Assembly: GCF_012927265.1 (NCBI RefSeq)
Contig: NZ_JABBGF010000002.1
Span: 857,971-921,970 of the forward strand
From: Chryseobacterium cheonjiense
GTDB taxonomy: Bacteria; Bacteroidota; Bacteroidia; Flavobacteriales; Weeksellaceae
Reading direction: 5' to 3'
DNA length: 64,000 bases
A model generated the notes under the pieces. The model was not told where the DNA came from. It ran no database searches and saw only the letters and a list, made by a program, of their open reading frames with translations. Made by a program: the position numbers and the translations under genes. Position 1 is the stretch's first letter. Each line of letters begins with the position of its first letter. Shown here piece by piece: positions 16,302 through 25,701 of this stretch.

Positions 16302-18054
16302 AAGCAACAGTAATTTACGGATCGTCATTCCGGATAAAGAAAAACATAATGAAGAATCTATACTAAAAATGATTTTCTTTTTTCGTCGTAATGCAGGATG
16401 TTTCATGTTGTTTCTAGGTTTCAGCATTATTTTTATCCTGACATCTTGCGGAATCCGGAAATCTGTACACCATATTCCTGATGTAAGGCAATATTCCCTT
16501 GAAATCCCTAAGGTTAACAAAATAAACGATTCAACTTTTAGTTTTAACCAAAATTATTTAACGAAAAACAAGCAGCAGATCTGGGAACTGTACATTAAAG
16601 GAAATCCCTTGCAGCTGGGCTACAACAATGGAGCTTTAACACAGAATCTGATGCAGAGGCAGGAGAAGATCTTCTTTTCAAAAGTGGAAGGCTTTGTTCC
16701 CTCAAAATTTAAACAAAATATCCTGCGCGGATTCCTGAAATGGTACAATCGGAAAATGTATCTCAATGTTCGGGAAGATTTTCAGGCAGAATTGTATGGT
16801 TTGTCTCAATATTCTTCCGATGAATACAATTTTATAGCTCCGAAATACCTTAGGAATCTTTACCTGCACGGTGCTCACGACATCGGTCATGCGATGCAGG
16901 ATCTCATGATGGTGGGATGTACTTCTCTGGCCGTCTGGAACGAAAATACGGAAGACGGTGATTTGCTGATCGGAAGGAACTTCGATTTTTATGTGGGTGA
17001 TGATTTCGCAAAAAATAAGGTCGTAGAATTTGTAGAACCAGAAGACGGAATTCCTTATATGTCTGTGAGCTGGCCGGGAATGATCGGTGTGGTTTCCGGA
17101 ATGAATAAAGAGGGTCTTACAGTAACGATTAATGCCGGAAAGTCTAAAATTCCGCTAACTGCAAAAACCCCGATTTCTTTGGTTACAAGGGAAATTTTGC
17201 AGTACGCAAAAAATATTGATGAAGCGGTAGCTATTGCAAAGAAGCGGAACGTTTTTGTCTCGGAATCCATTCTTGTGGGAAGTGCAAACGATAAAAACGC
17301 TGTTATCATCGAAGTATCGCCGGATAATTTCGGTGTGTATAAGGTTAATAATACAAGCCGTGTTTTCTGTACCAATCATTTCCAGTCGGAAGCCTATAAA
17401 AATGATAAAAGAAATCAGAAACACATTGCAGAAAGCCATTCCGAATACCGTTACGAAAAGCTTCAGGAACTTTTAGAAGAAAATAAAAAACTGAATCCTG
17501 AAAAAATGGCTGTCATTTTAAGGGATAAATCAGGGCTGAAGGGCAAGAAAATAGGTTACGGAAACGAGAAAGCGATCAACCAGCTTATTGCGCATCACGC
17601 TGTCATCTTTTCACCTCAGAAAAAATTGGCGTGGGTTTCGGCAAATCCTTATCAGCTCGGTGAATTTGTGTGCTATGATCTTAGTGAAATTTTTTCTGAA
17701 AAAAAACTGAAGAAAGGTGATTTTGCAAGATCCGAAATGAATATTGCGAAAGATCCTTTTCTCGATTCTCAGGAATTTAAAAATTATGAACGGTACAAAC
17801 TCATGAATGAGGAAGTAAAAAAAGGGATTGAAGGCGAAACGTTGTTAACGGAGGGTTTTCTGGCAAATTATCAATCCTTTAACCCGGATTTCTGGTTAGT
17901 ATATTATCAATCCGGAAAGTATTATTTAAATAAAAAGGAATACGCTAAAGCAAAAAAAGAATTTGAAATAGCTCTGACGAAGGAAATCACTACTATTCCG
18001 GATAGAAAAAATGTTGAACGATATCTTCGTAAAGCGTACGATAAAGCCAAATAA
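16291..18054 (+). CDS. C45-family (acyl-CoA:6-APA acyltransferase-like) lipoprotein
   Basis: The protein is an N-terminal nucleophile hydrolase of peptidase family C45. The predicted nucleophile is C210 in MMVGCTSLAVWN, exposed by self-cleavage, followed by GDLLIGRNFDF. A lipobox ILTSC places the lipidated Cys at C53. Two starts are possible: GTG at 16291 (587 residues, overlaps the previous gene) or ATG at 16369, which begins MIFFFRRNAG and gives a normal lipoprotein signal. The C-terminal part has a TPR-like repeat (about 540-585). In pigment clusters it might transfer or release an acyl group; the substrate is unknown. Confidence 0.85.
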   Translation: MENKSNSNLRIVIPDKEKHNEESILKMIFFFRRNAGCFMLFLGFSIIFILTSCGIRKSVHHIPDVRQYSLEIPKVNKINDSTFSFNQNYLTKNKQQIWELYIKGNPLQLGYNNGALTQNLMQRQEKIFFSKVEGFVPSKFKQNILRGFLKWYNRKMYLNVREDFQAELYGLSQYSSDEYNFIAPKYLRNLYLHGAHDIGHAMQDLMMVGCTSLAVWNENTEDGDLLIGRNFDFYVGDDFAKNKVVEFVEPEDGIPYMSVSWPGMIGVVSGMNKEGLTVTINAGKSKIPLTAKTPISLVTREILQYAKNIDEAVAIAKKRNVFVSESILVGSANDKNAVIIEVSPDNFGVYKVNNTSRVFCTNHFQSEAYKNDKRNQKHIAESHSEYRYEKLQELLEENKKLNPEKMAVILRDKSGLKGKKIGYGNEKAINQLIAHHAVIFSPQKKLAWVSANPYQLGEFVCYDLSEIFSEKKLKKGDFARSEMNIAKDPFLDSQEFKNYERYKLMNEEVKKGIEGETLLTEGFLANYQSFNPDFWLVYYQSGKYYLNKKEYAKAKKEFEIALTKEITTIPDRKNVERYLRKAYDKAK

Positions 18055-18279
18055 TCAATTAAAACATTTTAAAAATATTATGTTATTGTAATTTTTTTAA
18101 TAATATTTTTTTCATTTTATATTTTCCAATGTGTATCTATTTTATCAGATTTTAACAGGTTTAATGTGTGTTATTTTAGTAAATTTTAAGTTATTTCAAT
18201 GATATTGTTATTTTTATTGATGATTATTCTATTTTATATGATTTAAATGATTAAATTCGTTTTCGTTAAATCGTAATGA

Positions 18280-19374
18280 ATGAGAAAAATCTACTTACTG
18301 ACTTTATTTTGCTTTTTAGTGCTGTTTTCCTGTAAAAATGACGAGAAAATTGAAAGTATAGAAACGGAGAGTTCTTTTGTTAATTTTAATATTGATGCGG
18401 TTCCGTATTCAAAATTATCGACTTACATGTTTTTTACGGGGGAATTGAAAAATCTGCAGCCAAACACCAAGGTAATTCCTTACGAGCCGGCCAGTTCACT
18501 TTTTACGGATTATGCGTTGAAAAAGAGATTCATCTGGATGCCGGGCGGGGTAAAGGCAAGCTATGATACTGATGATAAAGTATTAAATTTTCCCGTCGGA
18601 ACCGTGTTAATCAAAAATTTCTATTACAATACCATACAACCCGGGAATACGACAAAAATTCTTGAAACCCGCTTAATGATCAAAAAATCAACAGGTTGGA
18701 TTTTTGCAGAATACCTCTGGAATGATGCCCAGACTGAAGCCGAATTGGTTACCGGAGCCAACTTTGCTAGCGGCAGTTCTAAGAACATTACTTTCAAAAA
18801 AGATAATGGTGAGATTATCACCACCGATTACAGGATCCCTTCAGAAACGGAATGTCTGGCCTGCCATAAATTAGATAATAAACCTATTCCTATCGGTCTG
18901 AAACCCCAGAATATAAATGGTACATACAATTATCCCAACGGAATTAAAAATCAGTTACAGAAACTCGTAGATGAAGGATATCTTCAGAGTTATCCATCCA
19001 ATATCGTTTCTACTGTAAATTACAAAGATACAACTAAGCCTTTGGATATCCGTCTTAGATCTTATTTAGATATCAACTGTGCGCATTGTCATCAGGAAAA
19101 TGCACGGTGCGATTACAGGGCAATACGTCTAAGCTTCAGCCAGACTGCCAATCTGACGAAGATGGGAGTATGTGTAATGGCCGATGAACCTCTTAATTCT
19201 TCATTGGAAAGAATTATTACACCCGGCAATCCTGCCAAATCAGTGATGCATTTCAGGCTGAGTTCTACCAATGAAAACAACAGAATGCCTCTGCTCGGAA
19301 GGACCATTGTCCATGATGAAGGAGTGGAACTGCTGCAACAATGGATTTCCTCTTTGAATCAGACTTGTCCATAA
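18280..19374 (+). CDS. SO2930-type diheme cytochrome c lipoprotein
   Basis: The 364-residue protein has a lipoprotein signal (lipidated Cys in VLFSCKND) and two heme c motifs: C192-LAC-H196 and C267-AHC-H271. The fold between them (IPSETECLACH, NPAKSVMHFRL, NRMPLLGR) is the SO2930 (TIGR03806-type) pattern. It would carry electrons at the outer face of the membrane. It lies between the two arms of the pigment cluster, 25 bases before a type IX secreted protein. No role in flexirubin synthesis is known. The 225-base gap upstream (18055-18279) is AT-rich with no gene or clear promoter. Confidence 0.87.
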   Translation: MRKIYLLTLFCFLVLFSCKNDEKIESIETESSFVNFNIDAVPYSKLSTYMFFTGELKNLQPNTKVIPYEPASSLFTDYALKKRFIWMPGGVKASYDTDDKVLNFPVGTVLIKNFYYNTIQPGNTTKILETRLMIKKSTGWIFAEYLWNDAQTEAELVTGANFASGSSKNITFKKDNGEIITTDYRIPSETECLACHKLDNKPIPIGLKPQNINGTYNYPNGIKNQLQKLVDEGYLQSYPSNIVSTVNYKDTTKPLDIRLRSYLDINCAHCHQENARCDYRAIRLSFSQTANLTKMGVCVMADEPLNSSLERIITPGNPAKSVMHFRLSSTNENNRMPLLGRTIVHDEGVELLQQWISSLNQTCP

Positions 19375-19398
19375 AAATAACACTAAAAACTTTTATCC

Positions 19399-21414
19399 AT
19401 GAAAAAAATATTCCCCTTATTTGTTTTATTATTGAACAGTACATGGATCTCTGCGCAGCTTACATGTGCTACAGCACTTCCAATCGGCTTAGGAACGGTT
19501 ACCGCTCCGGATGTAACAGGAGACCCTCCTTTAACGGTATGTACTTTAACGAATGGACCAGGGACAAAAGGTTTGTGGTATAAATATACAGCCACCGCAA
19601 ATAAAACGATTAAAATTACCACTTCGTCTGCTGGTCAAAATGCAGATACCCGTTTAATAGTATTTTCAGGAAATTGTACCGCGCTCAATTGTATTACAGC
19701 CAACGATGATTATACGGGACAATTTTCTCAGGTGACTTTTAATGCAGTTGCAGGCACAACTTATTATATTGTATTTGATAACAAATTTTCTTCATTAGGC
19801 TTTAATATCAATGTTTCAGAAGTAGTGGTCCAGCCGGATCGTCTGACCTTTACCTCTCAGTCGGTTTCTGTTGCAGGAAGTTTTAATAACTGTATTGTAG
19901 ATATGAATGGAGATTATCTTGATGATATTGTTTCTGTAGTAAGCGCAACCCAGGTTGTTATTTCTTATCAGCAGCCGGGAGGAACATTCAATAATGTAAC
20001 ATATACCGTTCCCAGTACTATTATAACACCTTCCTGGAGCATTGCAGCCGGAGATTATGATAACAATGGTTTTAACGATCTTGTTTATGGTTCTGGAAGC
20101 GGAATTGCTTTCTTAAAGGCAAATGCTACAGGAACAGCTTACACATCCGACAGGAAGCCGCAGTCTTTTTTGGTTCAGAGAACCAATTTTATCGATATCA
20201 ACAACGATGGTAAATTAGATGCATTTATCTGCGATGATAATGCCCCTAACAGATATTATATCAATGATGGGACAGATATGAATCACAGCCAGGGCGGACT
20301 GGGCGATTTCCCTTCCGGAGGTAATTATGGGTCTATCTGGATCGATTATGATAATGACGGAGATATGGATCTCTTTATTGCGAAATGCAGCGGTGGCGGT
20401 TCGGGGCCCGGCGGGAATATCGATGAACTTCACAGAAATAACGGCAATGCTACTTTTACCAATGTAGCGGCGACAGCCAACATGGCAAACCCTGTTCAGA
20501 CATGGTCTTCCGCGTGGGGAGATTTTAATAATGACGGCTGGATGGACGCAGTGGTGGGGATTAATTCCACAGCAAATGGACTGAGTAAAGTAATGAAAAA
20601 TAACGGAGACGGAACCTTTACCGATAAATCTTCGGGATCAGGCTATGATACAACAAATGCATTGAGCAGAGAATATGTAGCCTACGATTTTGATAATGAC
20701 GGGTTTTTGGATGTATTAGGTGCCGGAAATACCATTATGTTCGGGAACGGAGATTTTACTTTTACCCCAAATCCCAACCCCTATAACCTCAGCAGCTTTG
20801 ATCGTCCTATCGGGGATTTAAATAACGACGGGTTTCTTGATATTCAGAACGGAAGTACTGTCTTAATGAATGCAGGGAATACCAACAAATGGCTCAAAGT
20901 AACCCTGAAAGGGACTCAGAGCAACAGAAACGGAATTGGAGCCAGGGTAGAAATCTACGGATCCTGGGGAAAACAGATCAGGGATGTACAGAGCGGAACA
21001 GGTTTTGGAAATATGAGTACGCTGAATGTTCATTTCGGGATCGGTCAGGCTACAGCCATTACAAAAGTGATCGTACGTTGGCCTTCCGGTATAGTGGATA
21101 CAATTTATAATGTAAATCCTAATACAACATTAAACGTAATTGAAGGGTCATTCTTAGGCACAAAAGAGATTCAGGCTGCGGAAGAAATGTTTACGGTATA
21201 TCCAAATCCTGCACATGATATAATCCAGTTTAAAAGCCAGTCAGATTTTACTCCGGAGCAGGCAAGGATTTATGAAATGAGCGGAAGAATTATTCTGCAG
21301 GTTAAGGTTGAAAGAAACCAGGTTTCCGTAAAAGATGTAAAACCGGGAACTTATATATTGCAGGTAACAGATAAAACAGGAAAGAATTATTCACAGAAAA
21401 TAACAATTAAATAA
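19399..21414 (+). CDS. type IX-secreted FG-GAP/ASPIC-UnbV protein
   Basis: The 671-residue protein has a signal peptide (residues 1-20, cut after ISAQ). It continues with a beta-sandwich domain (about 25-145) and VCBS/FG-GAP repeats with calcium-binding loops such as DINNDGKLD, DYDNDGDMD, DFNNDGWMD and DLNNDGFLD (about 170-490). An ASPIC/UnbV block (NGIGARVEIYGSWGKQIRDV to the IVRWPSG motif, about 510-570) comes next, and a type A sorting domain (VYPNPAHDIIQFK to the end) closes it. It should be exported by the type IX system to the cell surface. The partner and ligand are unknown; the neighbouring diheme cytochrome is probably cotranscribed. Confidence 0.9.
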   Translation: MKKIFPLFVLLLNSTWISAQLTCATALPIGLGTVTAPDVTGDPPLTVCTLTNGPGTKGLWYKYTATANKTIKITTSSAGQNADTRLIVFSGNCTALNCITANDDYTGQFSQVTFNAVAGTTYYIVFDNKFSSLGFNINVSEVVVQPDRLTFTSQSVSVAGSFNNCIVDMNGDYLDDIVSVVSATQVVISYQQPGGTFNNVTYTVPSTIITPSWSIAAGDYDNNGFNDLVYGSGSGIAFLKANATGTAYTSDRKPQSFLVQRTNFIDINNDGKLDAFICDDNAPNRYYINDGTDMNHSQGGLGDFPSGGNYGSIWIDYDNDGDMDLFIAKCSGGGSGPGGNIDELHRNNGNATFTNVAATANMANPVQTWSSAWGDFNNDGWMDAVVGINSTANGLSKVMKNNGDGTFTDKSSGSGYDTTNALSREYVAYDFDNDGFLDVLGAGNTIMFGNGDFTFTPNPNPYNLSSFDRPIGDLNNDGFLDIQNGSTVLMNAGNTNKWLKVTLKGTQSNRNGIGARVEIYGSWGKQIRDVQSGTGFGNMSTLNVHFGIGQATAITKVIVRWPSGIVDTIYNVNPNTTLNVIEGSFLGTKEIQAAEEMFTVYPNPAHDIIQFKSQSDFTPEQARIYEMSGRIILQVKVERNQVSVKDVKPGTYILQVTDKTGKNYSQKITIK

Positions 21415-21428
21415 AAACTCAAATGATA

Positions 21429-21459
21429 CTGCAGGGTCGAAAGGCCTTGCGGTTTTTAT
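21429..21459 (+). terminator. rho-independent terminator after the secreted protein gene
   Basis: CTGCAGGG-TCGAAAGG-CCTTGCGG forms an 8-bp stem (two G-T pairs) and is followed by TTTTTATTT. It separates the plus-arm region from the convergent minus arm. Confidence 0.75.
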
Positions 21460-21465
21460 TTGAAC

Positions 21466-22638
21466 TTACGTATTTTCCGGATCTACTTTATTCAGGAACA
21501 AGAAAACGGCAATTCCGGAAAGAATAGACATCGAAACCGATAATATCGCACTGCCGATAAGATACTGAAGAAGATTATTTTTTACCAGATCAAAATTAAG
21601 CTCCTGACTGAGGATATTGCTGTCACCCCCGACAAATGGTGATCCCAGGAACAGTGAAGCCGCAATAATAAAAGGAATAAATGGCGGCAGGCTCACATTC
21701 GACGCTACAAAAGCCAGCACCTTATTGAGTTTAAAAAGTACTGCTAATGAAATGGTAAGCAAGGTATGAAAGCCCCAAAAAGGAGAAAAGCCGATTAATA
21801 CACCAAGCGCAATGGAAAATGCTTTCGTACGGTTGCTTCCGTCACTTTCCAGAACATCTTCCTTTAGAAATCTTTTAAAACTTTTTTTTTTGAAGTTATT
21901 TATGAAATTTCTTGGGATGATATAAACCAGCGTAATGGCTACCAAAATCGTATTGAGAATACTGATTCGGGTGAAATCTTTAAAAGGCCTGAAATGAGAC
22001 ACTCTTTCTGCAGGATCGTACAATACTTTTACAGGAACATTTTTTACAGGAACGTGTCGCCACGCTGTCCGTACGATGATTTCAATCTCAAATTCAAATT
22101 TCGGGGTAAAATATTTCCTTGGAATTTTATGCAGTGGGTACAGCCTATAACCTGATTGCGTATCCTGTAATTTTATACCGGTCTCAAACCAGAACCAGAA
22201 GTTGGAAAAACGGTTTCCAAAGCTGCTTTTTTTGGGAATTCCATCCTGAGCCATATTTCTGTTTCCGATGAGAAGGATATCCTGATTTTCCTGTATCAAA
22301 GCCTCAACAAAAACCGGGATATCATCCGGATAATGCTGCCCATCAGAATCAATCGTAATAGCATAGCTATAGCCCATCTTTTCTGCTTCCCTGAAACCTG
22401 TTTTTAAAGCATTTCCTTTTCCTTTATTTTCTGGCAGGTGAATTACCTTTATCTGAGAATAGCTATGTAAAATAAGCGGTGTTGTATCTGTAGAGCCGTC
22501 ATTCACTACGATAATATGATCCGTGTATTCCAAAACACCATCGATGACTCTTCTCAGTGTTTTTTCATTGTTGTAGGTAGGAACTAAAATGCAGATATTC
22601 TTTTCGGAAATTGCATTCTGTACTTCGGCAAAAATCAT
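21466..22638 (-). CDS. GT2 glycosyltransferase fused to DUF2062 membrane domain
   Basis: The 390-residue protein has an N-terminal GT-A domain (about 14-230) with DSD at 97-99 (TIDSDGQHYPDD) and VVNDGSTD. It continues with a membrane link (about 240-262) and a C-terminal DUF2062 domain with several helices (about 270-385, with FSPFWGFHTLL and NKVLAFVASNVSLPPFIPF). This fusion is a standard member of flexirubin and aryl polyene clusters, where it may transfer a sugar or move a lipid-linked product. It is the last gene of the minus arm, convergent with the secreted protein gene. Confidence 0.88.
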   Translation of the reverse strand: MIFAEVQNAISEKNICILVPTYNNEKTLRRVIDGVLEYTDHIIVVNDGSTDTTPLILHSYSQIKVIHLPENKGKGNALKTGFREAEKMGYSYAITIDSDGQHYPDDIPVFVEALIQENQDILLIGNRNMAQDGIPKKSSFGNRFSNFWFWFETGIKLQDTQSGYRLYPLHKIPRKYFTPKFEFEIEIIVRTAWRHVPVKNVPVKVLYDPAERVSHFRPFKDFTRISILNTILVAITLVYIIPRNFINNFKKKSFKRFLKEDVLESDGSNRTKAFSIALGVLIGFSPFWGFHTLLTISLAVLFKLNKVLAFVASNVSLPPFIPFIIAASLFLGSPFVGGDSNILSQELNFDLVKNNLLQYLIGSAILSVSMSILSGIAVFLFLNKVDPENT

Positions 22639-22642
22639 GGTT

Positions 22643-23119
22643 TTACTTTAAAGTAGCTTTTTCGGCTTCGGTCATGGTTTTAGATTGTGTTGCAAATCTT
22701 TTGATGTAATTTTTAAGAGATGCATCCTGTTTGCTGTAATTATTCAGAATGAAAGCTTTATCATCTTTTAGGCCGCCTCTGTAGCCTACGATCTTCGGAA
22801 TATTTTCCTGAACACTCATTCTGATGACACGAAGTTCGATATTATTAGGATTGTTTTTAATGAGACTTTCCAGGTCTGACGCGCCTGCTTTTACCATTGC
22901 TTTTCTGTTGTGCTTGGCAATTTTAGCGCCCATGATTTTGGCGGCCGCTTTATAGCCCTGGACGGCGACATCAGAGCCGGAAGCTTTTTCAGCTGTATTG
23001 ATAAATGCTTCTGTATTGGCGTTGGACAAATTGGCTTTTGCATAGCTGTATCGTAAAGATTCAACACTCGACTGGAAAAAAAGAACAAAAGCGGTAATGA
23101 ACGAAAAAATTAGTTTCAT
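22643..23119 (-). CDS. small secreted protein of the pigment cluster, unknown function
   Basis: The 158-residue protein begins with a hydrophobic signal (MKLIFSFITAFVLFFQSSVES) and is otherwise helical and Lys-rich. I recognise no catalytic motif. Its ATG overlaps the stop of the hotdog dehydratase gene in the form ATGA, and the GT2-DUF2062 gene follows four bases later, so it is translated within the pigment operon. A periplasmic role is inferred from the signal alone. Confidence 0.75.
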   Translation of the reverse strand: MKLIFSFITAFVLFFQSSVESLRYSYAKANLSNANTEAFINTAEKASGSDVAVQGYKAAAKIMGAKIAKHNRKAMVKAGASDLESLIKNNPNNIELRVIRMSVQENIPKIVGYRGGLKDDKAFILNNYSKQDASLKNYIKRFATQSKTMTEAEKATLK

Positions 23120-23496
23120 TGTGTCAGTTTTTTATAGTTAACTGACATTTTTAATGCAATAGTCTCGCCAAATAAAGTGGTATTTTTCACTTTAATTTCC
23201 TCTTCTGCTTCTGTAATATCCAGTTGTAACTTCAATTCCGGTGTTTCAAAGGGATTGATGATCGCCATAAATTTTACATTTGAAGCCGATTTCAGAAACA
23301 GTTTTTTACCGGTAAATTCTTCAGAAAGTTCTTTTACAATCTGCATCATACAGACTCCCGGTGTTACAGGATTTCCCGGAAAATGCCCTTTAAAGATGTC
23401 ATGTTCTTTATTAAGTAAAATATGGGCGATATAGCTTCCGTTCTCTGTTTTTTCGTAGGACTCCAATTGGTAAAAATCGGTAAGAATTGTCTGCAT
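23116..23496 (-). CDS. hotdog 3-hydroxyacyl-ACP dehydratase (FabZ-like)
   Basis: The 126-residue hotdog-fold protein has the dehydratase signature FKGHFPGNPVTPGV, with the catalytic His at H38 and the helix MMQIVKELSEE after it. It would remove water from beta-hydroxyacyl intermediates to give the conjugated double bonds of the polyene. It is the most canonical of three hotdog proteins in the minus arm. It is coupled to the secreted-protein gene by an ATGA overlap. Confidence 0.87.
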   Translation of the reverse strand: MQTILTDFYQLESYEKTENGSYIAHILLNKEHDIFKGHFPGNPVTPGVCMMQIVKELSEEFTGKKLFLKSASNVKFMAIINPFETPELKLQLDITEAEEEIKVKNTTLFGETIALKMSVNYKKLTQ

Positions 23497-23499
23497 TAT

Positions 23500-24135
23500 T
23501 TATTCTGTTTCAGTTATTTGGAATAGTTTTATATTGATTTTAAAATCTTTATGCCGGAGATTCAAACTATCCGCGAATATATGTTTTTTTGCGTCAAAAC
23601 TAAAATCGATCTTTTCCCTGTTGTTTTTCGTATAAACAATTTGTTTCAACATTTGGTTCTCCTTCCCAAAGAATAGATAATATGCTCTCTTATCTGCTTT
23701 TGAAAGATAAATATAATCGGTTTTATTTTCAAAACTTTGTGAAACCGGATAGTTCCGTTTTAAAAGTTCCCGGAAATCGTTCTTCAGAAAATTAATGACG
23801 ATTTTTTTATCCATATCGGGAAGTACATAATTGAGTTTAAAATCTTCCTCCGAAATTTCAAAATCGATTAATTTATTTCCAAAATCCGAGGTTAACACAA
23901 CACGATGAGTGTTTTCACTAATTTTTTTTATGATTAAAATTCCGCTTACATGATTCTTATAAATGTCCATTTGGCATTTATACACATAATCTTCTTTAGA
24001 GGAAAAGTATCGATTTTCAACAGTCTTTTCAACAGCCGTAACAGGTTCCGCATCATTAAGCGTATAGGTTTTACACGCTGTAAACAAAATGAAAATCAAG
24101 CTATAAGCTAAATTCCGAAGCAGCAACCGGCGCAT
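23500..24135 (-). CDS. LolB/DUF3261-like lipoprotein of the pigment cluster
   Basis: The 211-residue protein has a lipoprotein signal (lipidated Cys in FTACKTYT). The rest is compatible with the half-open beta barrel of LolA/LolB proteins. In aryl polyene clusters a LolB-like lipoprotein accompanies LolA, and together they are proposed to carry the pigment to the outer membrane. Overlap with the lolA gene by 35 bases supports that pairing. The fold is inferred from context, as no strict motif is seen. Confidence 0.7.
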   Translation of the reverse strand: MRRLLLRNLAYSLIFILFTACKTYTLNDAEPVTAVEKTVENRYFSSKEDYVYKCQMDIYKNHVSGILIIKKISENTHRVVLTSDFGNKLIDFEISEEDFKLNYVLPDMDKKIVINFLKNDFRELLKRNYPVSQSFENKTDYIYLSKADKRAYYLFFGKENQMLKQIVYTKNNREKIDFSFDAKKHIFADSLNLRHKDFKINIKLFQITETE

Positions 24136-24727
24136 TTACTTTTGTATTTTTAAAAACAATATTGGTCGTATCTCCCGAAGCTTCCGTCATATTAACCTGT
24201 GAAACCGTTGATTCATTTTTAGGGAAATATAATTCAATTTGCTTAATATATTTCAGCAGCTGAGATGATTTCGGAGTAAACTTAGCAATGTTGAAATTGG
24301 CGTTTTTCATATATGACACAGAAAATTCAGGATCATTGAACATCTGTCCGTTTGAACTTCCCACAATCAGTTTGTTGATTTTTTCGAAAGTTTTGCTCTT
24401 GGCATCTACGGAAGACTTTTTCCCCTGGTCATTAATGAAAATCTTGTTATCCTTGAAAATAATGCTGTATTGATAAGGTTTTGTATATTTCCAGCTCAGC
24501 ATATTCGGCGTTTTTAAAGACATTCTTCCATAGGTGACGATATTTTTATCCAGGAAATCCATTTTTTTGGTCTGTGCAAAATCGGATTGCAGTGTTTTTA
24601 TCGTCTTAGTCTCCGAAGAAACTTTGGCTACAAATGCCTTAGCTTCAGCCCCGGACATTGCTGTATTCTGCGAAAAAAAAACACCTGAAACCAATATAAA
24701 TGCTCCTAAAGCAATATTTTTAATCAT
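24101..24727 (-). CDS. LolA-like outer-membrane lipoprotein carrier
   Basis: The 208-residue periplasmic protein has a signal peptide (cut about residue 19-20) and the LolA core: TLQSDFAQTKKMDFL, YGRMSLKTPNMLSWKYTKPY and DNKIFIND. LolA shuttles lipids between membranes. Since this copy lies in the pigment operon, it probably serves flexirubin or a lipid-linked intermediate rather than general lipoprotein sorting. It overlaps the following LolB-like gene by 35 bases. No alternative family fits. Confidence 0.87.
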   Translation of the reverse strand: MIKNIALGAFILVSGVFFSQNTAMSGAEAKAFVAKVSSETKTIKTLQSDFAQTKKMDFLDKNIVTYGRMSLKTPNMLSWKYTKPYQYSIIFKDNKIFINDQGKKSSVDAKSKTFEKINKLIVGSSNGQMFNDPEFSVSYMKNANFNIAKFTPKSSQLLKYIKQIELYFPKNESTVSQVNMTEASGDTTNIVFKNTKVNAPVAASEFSL

Positions 24728-24745
24728 TTTTTAACGTTTTAATGT

Positions 24746-24842
24746 AACCACAAAAGGCACAAAAGATTATTATTTCCATTTAACATACAATTAAAGTCTA
24801 CAAAGATGAAAATCAAAGATTTCAAAACTTAGGTGTTCTTTT
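24746..24842. repeat. dispersed AACCRCAAAAG repeat, copy 1
   Basis: AACCACAAAAGGCACAAAAG starts the stretch and CTTAGGTGTTCTTTTTT closes it. About 97 bases align in the same orientation with 49365-49463: AACCRCAAAAG, CAAAAG, CATTAACA, AAAG, GATTT and CTTAG come in the same order. It fills the gap between lolA and the deacetylase gene. Confidence 0.65.
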
Positions 24843-24862
24843 TTATTAAGCTTACTGTAATG

Positions 24863-25624
24863 TTAAAAGGCTTTTCTCTCTTTTGCGGTTAAAATATTAT
24901 CAATTGTAAAAGTTGAATATTTCTTATCCTCCAAAAATACCAATAAATCCTCCAAAACATTGTACGTTTTTTCTGAGGTATCGTGAAGAAGGACAATGCT
25001 TCCTTTTTTTAAGCCTTTAGTTACTTTCCGGTAAATTTTCTTTTCGTCCTGTGTAATGGTATCTAAAGACCGTACGTTCCAGCCGATGCTTTTTTTCCCT
25101 GTTCTTTTAATTGCTCGGGCAATATTCGGATTGGTAACGCCAAACGGAGGACGGTATAAATTTGTTTTTAAATTACCGGTATTCGACATTACTCTGTCAC
25201 ATTTTTTAATCTCTTCGATCATTTTTGAAGTTGATAGAAAACCCGTATTGTCAGCATGTGAAAAAGTATGATTTCCAATGGTATGACCTTCTGCAATAAT
25301 TCTTTGGAAGGTTTCGGGATGTTTTTCAATCTGTTTTCCGATGCAGAAGAAGGTTGCTTTTATGTTTCTTTCCTTTAGCAGATCAAGAAATTTCGGTGTA
25401 AATTCTGTCGGCCCGTCATCAAATGTCAAGGCGACTTCTTTTACTCTTGTCCTTTTACGGATTATACTGTTGACAAAATAGTTCAGACCGATATCAAAAG
25501 CTCCCCAGACAACAATCGCAGAAAACAGAAAAAAACAAAAAACATAAACCCAAAAGCTCCCCTGAAACGCATAAATAAAAACGTTACAGAAAATATAAAA
25601 CAGGATAAAAGGATAATGTTTCAT
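24863..25624 (-). CDS. polysaccharide deacetylase-like protein (NodB domain)
   Basis: The 253-residue protein has two N-terminal membrane segments (about 5-20 and 24-50) and a NodB domain. The metal and catalytic residues are visible: TFDDGP at 67-72 (D69 catalytic base, D70 metal ligand) and GNHTFSH at 117-123 (H119, H123). LYRPPFG and LLHDT near the end complete the motifs. It would remove acetyl groups from a glycan or glycolipid on the outer face of the inner membrane. It belongs to the pigment minus arm by position; the substrate is unknown. Confidence 0.87.
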   Translation of the reverse strand: MKHYPFILFYIFCNVFIYAFQGSFWVYVFCFFLFSAIVVWGAFDIGLNYFVNSIIRKRTRVKEVALTFDDGPTEFTPKFLDLLKERNIKATFFCIGKQIEKHPETFQRIIAEGHTIGNHTFSHADNTGFLSTSKMIEEIKKCDRVMSNTGNLKTNLYRPPFGVTNPNIARAIKRTGKKSIGWNVRSLDTITQDEKKIYRKVTKGLKKGSIVLLHDTSEKTYNVLEDLLVFLEDKKYSTFTIDNILTAKERKAF

Positions 25625-25701
25625 CTTTTATTGTTTGAGTTTTTAATGTCAATTTGTTATATTCCAATCTCATAGGTTTTTAAAACCTGTGAGGTTTATC
25701 T

